From positions 310,001 through 374,000 of the forward strand of contig JANZZV010000001.1 of assembly GCA_026419195.1 (NCBI GenBank): a stretch of DNA of 64,000 bases, written 5' to 3'. Both the position numbers and the translations under genes were made by a program. This document shows positions 8,376-17,547 of the stretch, piece after piece. Under the pieces are notes generated by a model. It did not search any database. It was not told the DNA's origin and saw only the letters and a program-made list of their open reading frames with translations. Within the stretch, counting starts at the first letter, position 1. Each line of letters begins with the position of its first letter. Source of the DNA: Fervidobacterium sp. GTDB lineage: Bacteria; Thermotogota; Thermotogae; Thermotogales; Fervidobacteriaceae.

Positions 8376-9602
8376 ATGATCAAACAAATTACTGATAACG
8401 TGTATTACTACGAAATCCAAGGTGTACGGTCGGTGACAATTGCTTTTATCGTAGGCACCGGTCCTGTTTATGAACCGGAAAATCTATCTGGCATTTCTCA
8501 CTTTATCGAACACGTAGTTTTCAGAAAAACAAAAAAAAGAAACTTAAGACAGATCAAATTGCCGATTGAACAAGTTGGTGGAATACTGAATGCGTGGACT
8601 GATAAGGAAAATACGGTATATTACGCCAAAGTTCCATCAACTTTTTTCAAAACAGCGTTTAATATATTAAGAGAATTGGTCTTCGAACCACTGTTCACAA
8701 GCAGAAACATTGAAATTGAAAGAAAGATCATCCTTCAAGAATACTATTCAGAACAAGAAATACCTGAACAACGGCTGTTCAATAAATTTTTTGAAAATTT
8801 AATAGATGGACCTCATTCAAAACCTATTATCGGAAAAGAGGAAACATTGAAAAGCATAACCTTAGATGACATAGTGCGGTTTCATTCGGAAATGTACACA
8901 CCGTTCAATGTTAAACTGATAATTGCTGGTTACGTTGAGCCAAAGAACTTAAGTGTATTAGAATCGTTGAATTTAACCGATGGATTTAAAACAACAAAAC
9001 ATGAATCAATGCTGAAAGATGGAATAGTTTGTGACAAATTCAGTGAAACTCAGCAAATTCATTTTTTATTTTCTCACGAAGGAGTTTCGTATTCTGATGA
9101 AAATATGCTCTATCCTTTTATGGTATTAAATACTCTACTTGGAAGTGGTATGAGCTCGCTTTTGTTTGAGCACATTAGAGAAAAAAAGGGCCTTGTTTAC
9201 GATATTTCTACAGCAAACATCCAATCAAGAAATTGGGGTGTATTTTCAATATATGCTGCGACTTCGCCTGAAAATGCAGAAAACCTTGTAAAAGAACTCT
9301 TTAACCTTTTGAAAAATTTCAAACTCACCAAGAAGCTGTTTGATTATGGTAAGAAAAGGCTCCTAGGCTCTATTGAACTAATGACCGAGAGCACATCGGC
9401 ACTTACTTCACTTTGTATCCAGTACATAGCGAACGAAGTACAACCGAAAAGTATTGAAGAAATAATCTCTAAAATTCAACAAGTGAGAGAGGAAGACGTT
9501 CAAGAAGCGTTTGAAAAAGTTATAACAGGACAATGGTCATTAACCTATGTAACACCAGCAAAGGAACTGAACATAAGTTATGAAGATTTAAATGTAAAAT
9601 AA
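8376..9602 (+). CDS. M16 family zinc metalloprotease (pitrilysin/insulinase type)
   Basis: 408 residues. The zinc-binding inverted motif HxxEH is present as HFIEH (residues 42-46), followed about 70 residues later by the acidic helix IERKIILQEYYSEQE that supplies the third ligand. The C-terminal half has the second, inactive M16-type domain (GLVYDISTAN with Arg/Tyr region around 265-285). Similar to the YmxG/MlpA-type proteases encoded beside pnp in Bacillus. Soluble, no signal peptide. Probably co-transcribed with pnp; substrate unknown. Confidence 0.93.
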   Translation: MIKQITDNVYYYEIQGVRSVTIAFIVGTGPVYEPENLSGISHFIEHVVFRKTKKRNLRQIKLPIEQVGGILNAWTDKENTVYYAKVPSTFFKTAFNILRELVFEPLFTSRNIEIERKIILQEYYSEQEIPEQRLFNKFFENLIDGPHSKPIIGKEETLKSITLDDIVRFHSEMYTPFNVKLIIAGYVEPKNLSVLESLNLTDGFKTTKHESMLKDGIVCDKFSETQQIHFLFSHEGVSYSDENMLYPFMVLNTLLGSGMSSLLFEHIREKKGLVYDISTANIQSRNWGVFSIYAATSPENAENLVKELFNLLKNFKLTKKLFDYGKKRLLGSIELMTESTSALTSLCIQYIANEVQPKSIEEIISKIQQVREEDVQEAFEKVITGQWSLTYVTPAKELNISYEDLNVK

Positions 9603-9635
9603 ATTTTATACTATACTAAAATGGAGGTGTTGCAC

Positions 9636-11012
9636 TTGTTAACCAATTTTGATGAGTTAACACCAAGACAGATTGTCGAAGAACTTGACAAGTACATAAT
9701 AGGGCAAACCGAGGCGAAAAAAGCAGTCGCAATTGCAATAAGAAATAGAATAAGAAGACAAAGGTTACCTGAAGAATGGAAAAGAGAGGTGGTACCTAAA
9801 AATATTCTCTTGATAGGACCTACCGGTGTTGGAAAAACAGAAATTGCAAGAAGGTTAGCACAAATTTCAGGTTCCCCATTTCTCAAGGTTGAAGCAACAA
9901 AGTTCACGGAAGTTGGCTATGTTGGTAAGAACGTAGATTCTATGATCAGAGATTTGGTAGAAATAGCTGTAAACATGGTTAAACAAGAGAAACTAAAGGA
10001 AGTTGAACCAAAAGTTAAAAAGCTTGTTGAAGAACGTATTCTTGAGGCACTTGTACCAAGTAGAAAGCCAAATGTGCCTTTTGCAAACATATTTGGCTTT
10101 CAACCAGCCCAAGAACAACCTGACGAGTACGAAATAAAAAGAAAAAGGGCAGAACTGCGCAAGAAATTGGAAGATGGCGAGCTTGAAGATATGGAAATAG
10201 AGCTCGATATTGAAATCAGTCAGCCTGGAATAGGATTTGTTGGAATTCCAGACATGGAAGATATGGGCATAGATTTTTCACAAATACTTGGCAACATATT
10301 ACCAAAGCAAAAGAAGAAAAGGCGTATGAAAATTTCCGAGGCAAGAAGAATATTAACACCCATTGAATCTGAGAAGGTAATAGATATGGATGAAGTAATT
10401 CAAAAAGCTCTGAGTTTAGCACAAGAGAGGGGAATCATATTCATAGATGAGCTTGATAAAGTTGCAAGCAGTGGACAAAGTCATGGACCTGATGTGTCAA
10501 GACAAGGCGTTCAAAGAGATTTACTCCCCATAGTAGAGGGCACGACTATAACGACAAGGTACGGACCTGTTAGAACCGATTATATACTATTCATCGGTGC
10601 TGGAGCGTTTCACATGTCGAAACCAACGGACTTAATTCCAGAACTACAAGGCAGGTTTCCAATTCGCGTAGAGCTTGAACCGCTTAAAGAAGATGATTTT
10701 GTAAGAATTTTAACTGAACCAGAGAATGCCTTACTAAAGCAATACAAAGCATTACTTTATACTGAAGGGGTTGAGCTTGAATTCACGCAAGAAGCTATTC
10801 GAGAAATTGCGAAAATTGCCTACAGATTAAATGAAAAAATGGAAAATATAGGGGCTAGAAGATTATACACAGTGGTTGAAAAATTGCTTGAAGATATTAT
10901 GTTCAAGGCTCCTGAAGTGGAAGAGAAGAAAATAGAAATCGATAAAGATTTTGTAGTACAAAAACTTGGAAGTATAATCCAAGATGAGAATCTCTCAGCC
11001 TACATCTTATGA
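9636..11012 (+). CDS. hslU: ATP-dependent protease ATPase subunit HslU (ClpY)
   Basis: AAA+ unfoldase that normally works with the HslV peptidase. TTG 9636 is chosen because GGAGGTG (9622-9628) lies at proper distance and the protein then reads [23 protein letters not shown], as in other HslU proteins; the upstream ATG 9621 lies before that site. Walker A is GPTGVGKTE (residues about 63-70), Walker B is [10 protein letters not shown] (about 265), the I-domain occupies about 105-240, and sensor 2 is [11 protein letters not shown] near the C-terminus. The C-terminus ENLSAYIL resembles the HslU tail that inserts into HslV. Length of 458 residues is normal. No hslV is adjacent. Confidence 0.96.
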   Translation: MLTNFDELTPRQIVEELDKYIIGQTEAKKAVAIAIRNRIRRQRLPEEWKREVVPKNILLIGPTGVGKTEIARRLAQISGSPFLKVEATKFTEVGYVGKNVDSMIRDLVEIAVNMVKQEKLKEVEPKVKKLVEERILEALVPSRKPNVPFANIFGFQPAQEQPDEYEIKRKRAELRKKLEDGELEDMEIELDIEISQPGIGFVGIPDMEDMGIDFSQILGNILPKQKKKRRMKISEARRILTPIESEKVIDMDEVIQKALSLAQERGIIFIDELDKVASSGQSHGPDVSRQGVQRDLLPIVEGTTITTRYGPVRTDYILFIGAGAFHMSKPTDLIPELQGRFPIRVELEPLKEDDFVRILTEPENALLKQYKALLYTEGVELEFTQEAIREIAKIAYRLNEKMENIGARRLYTVVEKLLEDIMFKAPEVEEKKIEIDKDFVVQKLGSIIQDENLSAYIL

Positions 11013-11045
11013 TCTTTACTTTTCAAAGTGGCAGGGGTGATTTTT

Positions 11046-12356
11046 ATGAAAGGTATAAAGGCTAACAAGATAAAAGAGAGTATCTTAGCTTACTTGTTCT
11101 TACTCCCAGCCCTTGTTGTGCTGTCAATTTTTACATTCTGGCCCATAGGGTTTTCGTTTGTATTGAGCTTTTTTAAATGGGATTTTAGAAACATGCGTAA
11201 TCCATATTTCTACGGACTCGGGAATTATAAGGAAATTCTAAAATTCGATTATCCAGTAAAATTTCCGTTTCACATTGGGCTAATTTATAGTCTTGTTTAT
11301 ATTGCGCTTGCAGTGATATCTGTATTACTGATTTTTAGCTTGTTAAACATAATTAGGAAAAAGAAATTTGAAAAAGGATTTCTTTTTACAACTGTTGTAC
11401 TAATGCTGTATTTTTCTTTAAGAACGGCTATTAATCTTTATTTTGCAATCGCTTTAAACATTATCATTTATATTTCAATAATTCTGGTACTGAAGTTTAG
11501 ATTAATCGATACAAAAATTGTAAATGAACATTTGTGGATTGCTGCGGCAATAGGCATTATTTCGTATATAATTTTCGAGTTCAAATTTCCAGCAGGTTAC
11601 AACAATATCCAGTATGGTATAATTAGTTATTTCATGGACGCATCTGAAAAAAACTTGTTTTTCAAAGCTCTTGTAAACACAACCTATTATGTTATACTTA
11701 CTGTTCCCATTGGTCTAACTTTAGCACTCTTGATAGCTCTTTTGTTAAACAACGAAATAAAATTCAAAGCGGTATTCAGAACAGCATTCTTCATCCCATT
11801 TGTAACATCTTCCGTAGCTGTAGGTTTAATTTGGAAATGGATATACAACGATGACGTGGGATTACTCAATTATATATTCTCAACTGTAGGATTACAACCT
11901 GTAAAGTGGCTAAAAGATGCAAAGTGGACAATACCAACTGTAAGTATAGTGTCAATTTGGAAGAATGTAGGATACAACGCAATGATTTTCTTAGCAGGTT
12001 TACAAAATATCGATACATTCTATTATGAAGCAGCAGAAGTAGACGGTGCAAACAGCTTACAAAAGTTCTTAAAAATTACTTGGCCCTTACTTTCTCCAAC
12101 CACTTTCTTTCTAATAATTGTTTCTGTTATTGGGGCTTTTAAGGTCTTTCAAGAAGTTTTTATCTTATACGATGGATTACCTGGACCTTACGGAAACAGT
12201 GGTATGACAATGGTTTATTATGTTTTTGACCTATTTTACAGGCAACAAAGGATGGGTATAGCAAGTGCCGCTGCCTATTTGTTATTTATAGTTATTCTTG
12301 TATTCACGTTTATACAATATCGCGTTGGCGACAGAGTTGTGGAATACGTGAGCTAA
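11046..12356 (+). CDS. Sugar-type ABC transporter permease, MalF family
   Basis: 436 residues. ATG 11046 follows the ribosome site AGGGGTGA. Helix 1 is at about 12-34. It is followed by an unusual stretch of about four extra hydrophobic segments (about 80-105, 115-140, 143-160, 170-190) before the standard binding-protein-dependent permease domain (about 215-430). The EAA loop that contacts the ATPase reads YYEAAEVDGANSLQKFLKITWPLL. It is one half of an importer with the next gene. No substrate-binding protein or ATPase gene is adjacent, so the substrate cannot be told. The MalF-type layout suggests a sugar. Confidence 0.9.
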   Translation: MKGIKANKIKESILAYLFLLPALVVLSIFTFWPIGFSFVLSFFKWDFRNMRNPYFYGLGNYKEILKFDYPVKFPFHIGLIYSLVYIALAVISVLLIFSLLNIIRKKKFEKGFLFTTVVLMLYFSLRTAINLYFAIALNIIIYISIILVLKFRLIDTKIVNEHLWIAAAIGIISYIIFEFKFPAGYNNIQYGIISYFMDASEKNLFFKALVNTTYYVILTVPIGLTLALLIALLLNNEIKFKAVFRTAFFIPFVTSSVAVGLIWKWIYNDDVGLLNYIFSTVGLQPVKWLKDAKWTIPTVSIVSIWKNVGYNAMIFLAGLQNIDTFYYEAAEVDGANSLQKFLKITWPLLSPTTFFLIIVSVIGAFKVFQEVFILYDGLPGPYGNSGMTMVYYVFDLFYRQQRMGIASAAAYLLFIVILVFTFIQYRVGDRVVEYVS

Positions 12357-12369
12357 AGGGGGGCAAACA

Positions 12370-14535
12370 ATGAAAAGGTTGAGAAAATTAATTATATATA
12401 CACTATTATTAATAGGTACAATCGTTATGATTGCCCCGTTTGCTTGGATGCTTGTAACTTCTTTTAAACTTCCATCTGAAGTAAATTCATGGCCTCCCAA
12501 GTGGACAACAAAGTCGTTCTTAAGTCAAAGAGAAGTTAAAGTTATACCATCAACAGGAACAACATCTTCAGTTAAAGGTTTGAGCTTAAGAGAAGCTTTG
12601 ACCTTTGTTTCAAAGAAAACACATGGACTTGTCCTTTTGGTAAACGATGATCCATTTTACCGTGGCAAATTGACCATACGACTGAAAGGCAAAACCTATG
12701 CGAAGATAGATCCAACTAACTTCTATAATTTTATCAACTCAATAAAACAGCCTACACAGTTTCTCGTAACTGATGATGAGAAAAATAATCCAGAACTTTA
12801 CTTTGAAAAAGTATTGCTAAATTACGTTAGTGGTTCTACACCAGTTTTTAAGAGAGATATTTTCATAGATAGCCTTACAAGTTCTATAGAAACTTTACTC
12901 GACGGAATAGATACAATTCAAACTTTTGGCATAGAAAGAATTCAAAACGAAAATGAAAAAAGTCAATTTATCGCCTTTTTGGATAACAAAGTTGTTGAGT
13001 TACAAGAATTAAAAACAAAAATTCAAAAATTTAAGTCGGGTGAAAGTTTAATATTGAGTATACGTGAACTGGAAGAAATACACAAATTGTTGACAAATTA
13101 CAATTTGCTTTACAGCGGTTCCAACGAAGTTTCTGATAATTACAACAGTGCGATTGCTAATAGCATTTATAAGAATTTTGAGGAAATTGACTTCTTTTTG
13201 AAAATTTATAGTTACTTTGTCAGTGTCCAGAAATTTTTTGTTGACAGAGATATTGTGGCAAAGCCCATGAGTGATCGAGAGAGGATAAACTTATTGATTG
13301 AGAGAACAAAAGATCTTAAAGACCACGAATTAATCAAAAAGATTATATCGAAAAATGGTATGGATAACCTTCTCGATGAATTTGCAAAGGTAATTGATGA
13401 GAATGTTCAAAAGATGCATGGTATTAGTAGTAATGACTTAACAACCTTAAAATCGCTCATCAATGCAATAGTAAACGTGGGGTTTGAGAATAATTTAAAT
13501 GTAGAGGATGAACTAAAAGTATCTTTTAAAAAATTCATGGAAAAATTGGAATCAGTTGTTGGATTCAACCTTACATACACTTCAGCAAAATCTAAATTGG
13601 ATGCGTTTTCTCAAGAATACAAAAGTTCAGACGAATTGTTTAAAACTATCGCTCTAAATATACTCGAACTTCAATCCCTTAGAATGATTTACGAGAATAC
13701 AAAATATGCATGGAAGCTAATTGATGCTCCAAAGTTTGTAAGTGCAGTACTTGTTAAAGAAGGAAAAAATATTGAAATTGTGATGGAAGATGTTAGTCCT
13801 GTATACTTTATGGACGATGGCATAAATAAAGTTCAGGTCAGTTTTTCTACGATGGACATTTTAAAAAATGTGTTTCAAAACTATGCCCTTGCTTGGAATT
13901 CTGCACCATTTGGTAGATATTATTTCAATACGGTCTTTATATCCGTGGTGACGACAATTCTTGAGGTAATAATCTCAGCAATGGCGGCATATGCCTTTTC
14001 TTGGATGAATTTTCCAGGAAAAAGTATTTTGTTCAGTGTTTTTCTTGCTACAATGATGGTACCTGGTGAAGTTTTGCTCGTTCCTAACTTTATTACCATC
14101 ACAAAATTCGGATGGATAGATACGTATTATGCTCTGATAATTCCATGGGTCGTAAGTGTATTTTCAATTTTCTTGATGAGACAACATTTTATGAGTTTGC
14201 CAAGCGAGTTGTTTGACGCAGCAAAAATCGATGGCTGCTCTCATTGGAGGTACTTGTGGCAAATTGTTGTACCGTTGAGTAAGCCTGTCGTAATAACAAG
14301 TGCCCTTTTAAAGTTCGTTGGTAGCTGGAATTCGTTCCTTTGGGTGTTGATAGTCACCAACAGCCCAAAATACCGGACTCTAACTGTTGGACTATCGACG
14401 TTTAGTTCAGAAGTTGGAACACTTTACAATATGTTAATGGCAGCAGCAACCTTCAGTATATTACCTGTTGTGATCATTTTCCTCTTTACACAAAAGTATT
14501 TTGTTAGAGGAATTGCAAGAACAGGACTTAAATAG
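12370..14535 (+). CDS. Sugar-type ABC transporter permease, MalG family, with large extracytoplasmic insertion
   Basis: 721 residues, against about 280 for ordinary MalG-type permeases. Residues 1-45 give the normal helix 1 and loop (MLVTSFKLPSEVNSWPPKW). Residues about 46-500 are an insertion: soluble, Lys/Glu/Asn rich, largely helical or coiled-coil in pattern, no cysteines. The permease then resumes at FQNYALAWNSAPFGRYYFNTVFI (about 502-525) with five helices and the EAA loop LPSELFDAAKIDGCSHWRYLWQIVVPL (610-637). By the topology of MalG the insertion should face outside the membrane. It may serve as a built-in receptor or docking domain, since no binding-protein gene is present; that is inference. 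The frame is open throughout. The first permease lies 13 bases upstream. Confidence 0.9.
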   Translation: MKRLRKLIIYTLLLIGTIVMIAPFAWMLVTSFKLPSEVNSWPPKWTTKSFLSQREVKVIPSTGTTSSVKGLSLREALTFVSKKTHGLVLLVNDDPFYRGKLTIRLKGKTYAKIDPTNFYNFINSIKQPTQFLVTDDEKNNPELYFEKVLLNYVSGSTPVFKRDIFIDSLTSSIETLLDGIDTIQTFGIERIQNENEKSQFIAFLDNKVVELQELKTKIQKFKSGESLILSIRELEEIHKLLTNYNLLYSGSNEVSDNYNSAIANSIYKNFEEIDFFLKIYSYFVSVQKFFVDRDIVAKPMSDRERINLLIERTKDLKDHELIKKIISKNGMDNLLDEFAKVIDENVQKMHGISSNDLTTLKSLINAIVNVGFENNLNVEDELKVSFKKFMEKLESVVGFNLTYTSAKSKLDAFSQEYKSSDELFKTIALNILELQSLRMIYENTKYAWKLIDAPKFVSAVLVKEGKNIEIVMEDVSPVYFMDDGINKVQVSFSTMDILKNVFQNYALAWNSAPFGRYYFNTVFISVVTTILEVIISAMAAYAFSWMNFPGKSILFSVFLATMMVPGEVLLVPNFITITKFGWIDTYYALIIPWVVSVFSIFLMRQHFMSLPSELFDAAKIDGCSHWRYLWQIVVPLSKPVVITSALLKFVGSWNSFLWVLIVTNSPKYRTLTVGLSTFSSEVGTLYNMLMAAATFSILPVVIIFLFTQKYFVRGIARTGLK

Positions 14536-14573
14536 TGCAACTTTTAAAGATAATAACATACGATCTTTATCAT

Positions 14574-14605
14574 GTGCCCATATTTGGGCACTGTTTTTTC
14601 TTTCA
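14574..14605 (+). terminator. Rho-independent terminator after the permease pair
   Basis: Stem GTGCCCA/TGGGCAC (14574-14580 with 14585-14591), loop TATT, then a T-rich tract from 14594. Confidence 0.9.
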
Positions 14606-14682
14606 CTGCTTCACTAAATAACTAGAAAGTGTTAATATAAAATTGCACAAAATATTCCAACAAGCTTGTGGAGGTGATTATC

Positions 14683-15957
14683 ATAGAAAAAAGTAACACC
14701 AGGGAACGTACTCTCAAGCTCTCTGTAATAGAAGGTGCACTTTACACAATAGCGTTTAATGCTACACAAGGATTCGTATATTCAACGTTAGCTCTTTATT
14801 ATGATTTTGATCCTGTGGTGCTTTCTATTGTTGCTGTGCTTCCATCAACTTCACAAATGATTCAGCTTTTTACACCAATGGTTTATCGATTAGTACCATC
14901 CAAAAAGTACGCAATATTCTGGACCTCTTTAATTGCAAGATCTGTGTTTGTGATCATACCTTTGGCGTTGATTATGAACATCAAATCTCACATAATTGTT
15001 GTAATACCATTTATAGTTTTCAACATATTGAACAATGTTGTTGGAAATTTATGGACATCTGCAATGAAAAATATTGTACCGGAAGAAAGAAGAAACACTT
15101 ACTTTGGCTTTCGAAACACGGTTGCCACCTTCGCAGGTTTAAGTGCTTGGATTTTGTATTCATTAATTTTGCAAAACATGGATAGAAAGATTGGTTTAAT
15201 AGTGATCTACTCAGTTTCTTCATTTGTATTTATTCTTACCGCTTATTTTCTATATCTGCATGATATTCCAGATACAAGAGTCATTGACTACAGTATAACA
15301 ACGGTTTTTCAATCTCTGAAAAATCGAAAGTTTTTGAATTTCCTTATCTTTGTATTCATTTGGAATTTCGCAATTCAGTTCGCTGGTCCATTTTTTAGCT
15401 ATTTCGAAGTATCTTATCTTAAAGTTCCTTACTCGTATCTTGGTATTTTGAACATAATTAATTCCCTATTGTCAATGCTTATGTACACATTCTATGGCAA
15501 ATTATCGTCAAAAATTGGTGATAAAAACATGATCAGATATGGTATAACCATCGCTCTTGCTATACCTTTGCTGTATTCTTTAATGACGCCGAGAAACTAC
15601 AGATTTCTACTCCTATTAGATGTAATGATTGCAGCTTTAGCTTGGAGTGCAATAAATTTATCTTACTTCACTTTACTTTTAAAAATAATAGACGAACCCA
15701 GTGAAATATACATATCGATGCATGCAACGATAGCAGGATTGGCATCTTTAATAGCCTCTTACACGGGTGGAAAAACGCTAAGCTTGATAAAAAATTTTCA
15801 ATTTTCAGTCCTCTCCGGTTACAACGTGTTATTTTTAATAGCATTTTTCTTGAGAATTTTTACACTCTACTATTTTACTAAGCTTGACATCGGAGAAAAA
15901 CATAAGAGTATGAGATTCATAGAAATCGCTCAAGTTATCATAACAAGAAGATATTAG
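14683..15957 (+). CDS. Major facilitator superfamily transporter
   Basis: About 425 residues with some twelve hydrophobic segments and a short soluble N-terminus; substrate unknown. The start is odd. A near-perfect ribosome site GGAGGTGAT lies at 14670-14678, but no ATG, GTG or TTG sits at the right distance after it. In frame come ATT 14677, ATC 14680 and ATA 14683. The only upstream standard start, GTG 14668, overlaps the ribosome site itself and lacks its own. I list ATA 14683 as the probable start; GTG 14668 is the alternative. The gene follows a terminator and precedes ribF by about 50 bases. Confidence 0.8.
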   Translation: MEKSNTRERTLKLSVIEGALYTIAFNATQGFVYSTLALYYDFDPVVLSIVAVLPSTSQMIQLFTPMVYRLVPSKKYAIFWTSLIARSVFVIIPLALIMNIKSHIIVVIPFIVFNILNNVVGNLWTSAMKNIVPEERRNTYFGFRNTVATFAGLSAWILYSLILQNMDRKIGLIVIYSVSSFVFILTAYFLYLHDIPDTRVIDYSITTVFQSLKNRKFLNFLIFVFIWNFAIQFAGPFFSYFEVSYLKVPYSYLGILNIINSLLSMLMYTFYGKLSSKIGDKNMIRYGITIALAIPLLYSLMTPRNYRFLLLLDVMIAALAWSAINLSYFTLLLKIIDEPSEIYISMHATIAGLASLIASYTGGKTLSLIKNFQFSVLSGYNVLFLIAFFLRIFTLYYFTKLDIGEKHKSMRFIEIAQVIITRRY

Positions 15958-16007
15958 GTTCTCCAGTTTCTCTTCTTAAATCAACTAATGGTAAGGGAGT
16001 GAAAGAA

Positions 16008-16886
16008 TTGTACTTAACAATCGGTGTATTTGATGGAGTTCACAAAGGTCATGCTAAAATTTTATCAAGATTAAGTCAGTTGGCAGAATTAACCGGAAAG
16101 AAAGTTAAAATATACACGATACTTTACCCTATGGAATATTATGCTGGTCAGTTTGATGGATTAATAACCTCTGTTGAAGACAGGATAGAATTACTCTCTA
16201 TCTACGGTGAAACGGAAATCCTTGAGTTACCAAAGATAAAGGATTTATCACCGCAGGAATTTTTTGAAAGCATAGTTAAAACTTCTAACAAGATAGATGG
16301 AATAATTGTTGGTCACGATTTTCGCTTTGGAAAGCATGGAAGCGGTGATACAGAACTCTTAAAAAAACTATGTGATGAACAAGGTGTCTATATTGAAATC
16401 GTTGAACCTGCTGTAATCGATGGGATAAGGGTTAGTAGTAGTTATATACGAAAACTTCTGAAAGATGGAAATGTAAGCAAGGCCAAGCAATTCTTAGGGA
16501 GAAATTACTCAGTACATGGTACTGTTTATAAAGATAAGCAAATAGGTAGAAAACTTGGGTTCCCAACTGCAAATGTGAAAAGATCCAATCATTTTCTTTT
16601 GGACCCAAAACCTGGTGTTTATGTTGTAAAAGTTTATGTCCCAGAACAGTTTTTCGGATTGATGAATGTCGGGTATAGACCAACTATAGAGAAGACAAAA
16701 AAGATAAAATACGAAGTATATATACTCGATTTCAATAAAGACCTTTACGGTAAGGAAATACGGGTAGAATTTTTGGAATTCTTAAGACCAGAAATTGAAT
16801 TTTCGAGTATTAGTGAGTTAATCAACCAAATGAATGAAGATGTCAAAAATGCTATGGAGGTTATAGATCGATATGAAAGAGACTGA
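16008..16886 (+). CDS. ribF: Bifunctional riboflavin kinase/FAD synthetase
   Basis: Makes FMN from riboflavin and FAD from FMN. The N-terminal nucleotidyltransferase part (about 1-150) has [16 protein letters not shown] with the GxFDGxHxGH motif, and [12 protein letters not shown]. The C-terminal flavokinase part (about 165-290) has [11 protein letters not shown] and PGVYVVKV. The start is probably TTG 16008, eight bases after GGGAG. GTG 15999 overlaps that ribosome site and would add three residues. Length of about 292 residues is normal. The 3' end overlaps nth by 14 bases. Confidence 0.95.
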   Translation: MYLTIGVFDGVHKGHAKILSRLSQLAELTGKKVKIYTILYPMEYYAGQFDGLITSVEDRIELLSIYGETEILELPKIKDLSPQEFFESIVKTSNKIDGIIVGHDFRFGKHGSGDTELLKKLCDEQGVYIEIVEPAVIDGIRVSSSYIRKLLKDGNVSKAKQFLGRNYSVHGTVYKDKQIGRKLGFPTANVKRSNHFLLDPKPGVYVVKVYVPEQFFGLMNVGYRPTIEKTKKIKYEVYILDFNKDLYGKEIRVEFLEFLRPEIEFSSISELINQMNEDVKNAMEVIDRYERD

Positions 16887-17547
16887 TTGTAGCGATGTTA
16901 ACAAGCAAGCTATCATGATAATTAAATCATTTCCACGAATCCACTCACAAAAAGATCCATTCAAAGTACTTATAGCTACTATTTTGAGTCAAAGAAGCAA
17001 GGATGAAAACACAGAAGTTGCTGCGAAGCAACTTTTTGAAAAATACAAAGATATGTCCGAAATAGCCAAAGCCAATCCAGAAGATTTGTATGATCTAATA
17101 AAGCCAGCAGGTTTATACAAGGAAAAAGCACAAAGGATTGTACTTGTCGCAAACATACTGCTGCAAAAATACAAAGGAAAGGTTCCGGATAGTTTTGAAG
17201 AGCTTATTAAGCTACCAGGTGTAGGTAGAAAGACAGCTAATATAGTCCTTTATGTTAGTTTTGACAAAGAAGCTTTAGCTGTTGATACACATGTACACAG
17301 AATTTCCAACAGAATTGGCTGGGTAGAGACAAAAACACCTGAGCAAACCGAAGACGAATTAAAAAAAATTTTGGCCCCATCTTTGTGGGGACCTATCAAC
17401 GGTTCAATGGTTGAATTTGGGAAAAAAGTATGCAAACCTGTTTCTCCAAAGTGTGAAAAATGTTTCTTAACTGATTGTTGTCGATACTTTAAATCATCCA
17501 AACTGAGCAATAATATTACTTCTTTGAAGAAAAAGCTTGTGCCATGA
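16873..17547 (+). CDS. nth: Endonuclease III, DNA glycosylase/AP lyase
   Basis: Removes oxidised pyrimidines from DNA. 224 residues with the helix-hairpin-helix [13 protein letters not shown] containing the catalytic Lys, followed by [11 protein letters not shown] containing the catalytic Asp. Near the C-terminus the 4Fe-4S cysteines are spaced C-x6-C-x2-C-x5-C ([17 protein letters not shown]). ATG 16873 is preceded by GGAGG inside the end of ribF. Its last 32 bases overlap the 3' end of the convergent fliD gene. Confidence 0.97.
   Translation: MKETDCSDVNKQAIMIIKSFPRIHSQKDPFKVLIATILSQRSKDENTEVAAKQLFEKYKDMSEIAKANPEDLYDLIKPAGLYKEKAQRIVLVANILLQKYKGKVPDSFEELIKLPGVGRKTANIVLYVSFDKEALAVDTHVHRISNRIGWVETKTPEQTEDELKKILAPSLWGPINGSMVEFGKKVCKPVSPKCEKCFLTDCCRYFKSSKLSNNITSLKKKLVP

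Noticed and set aside
12500-13880. Fusion or frameshift artefact in the 721-residue permease
   Set aside because: The frame is open through the whole insertion, base use matches the neighbours, and both flanks join in a single frame to one complete permease.
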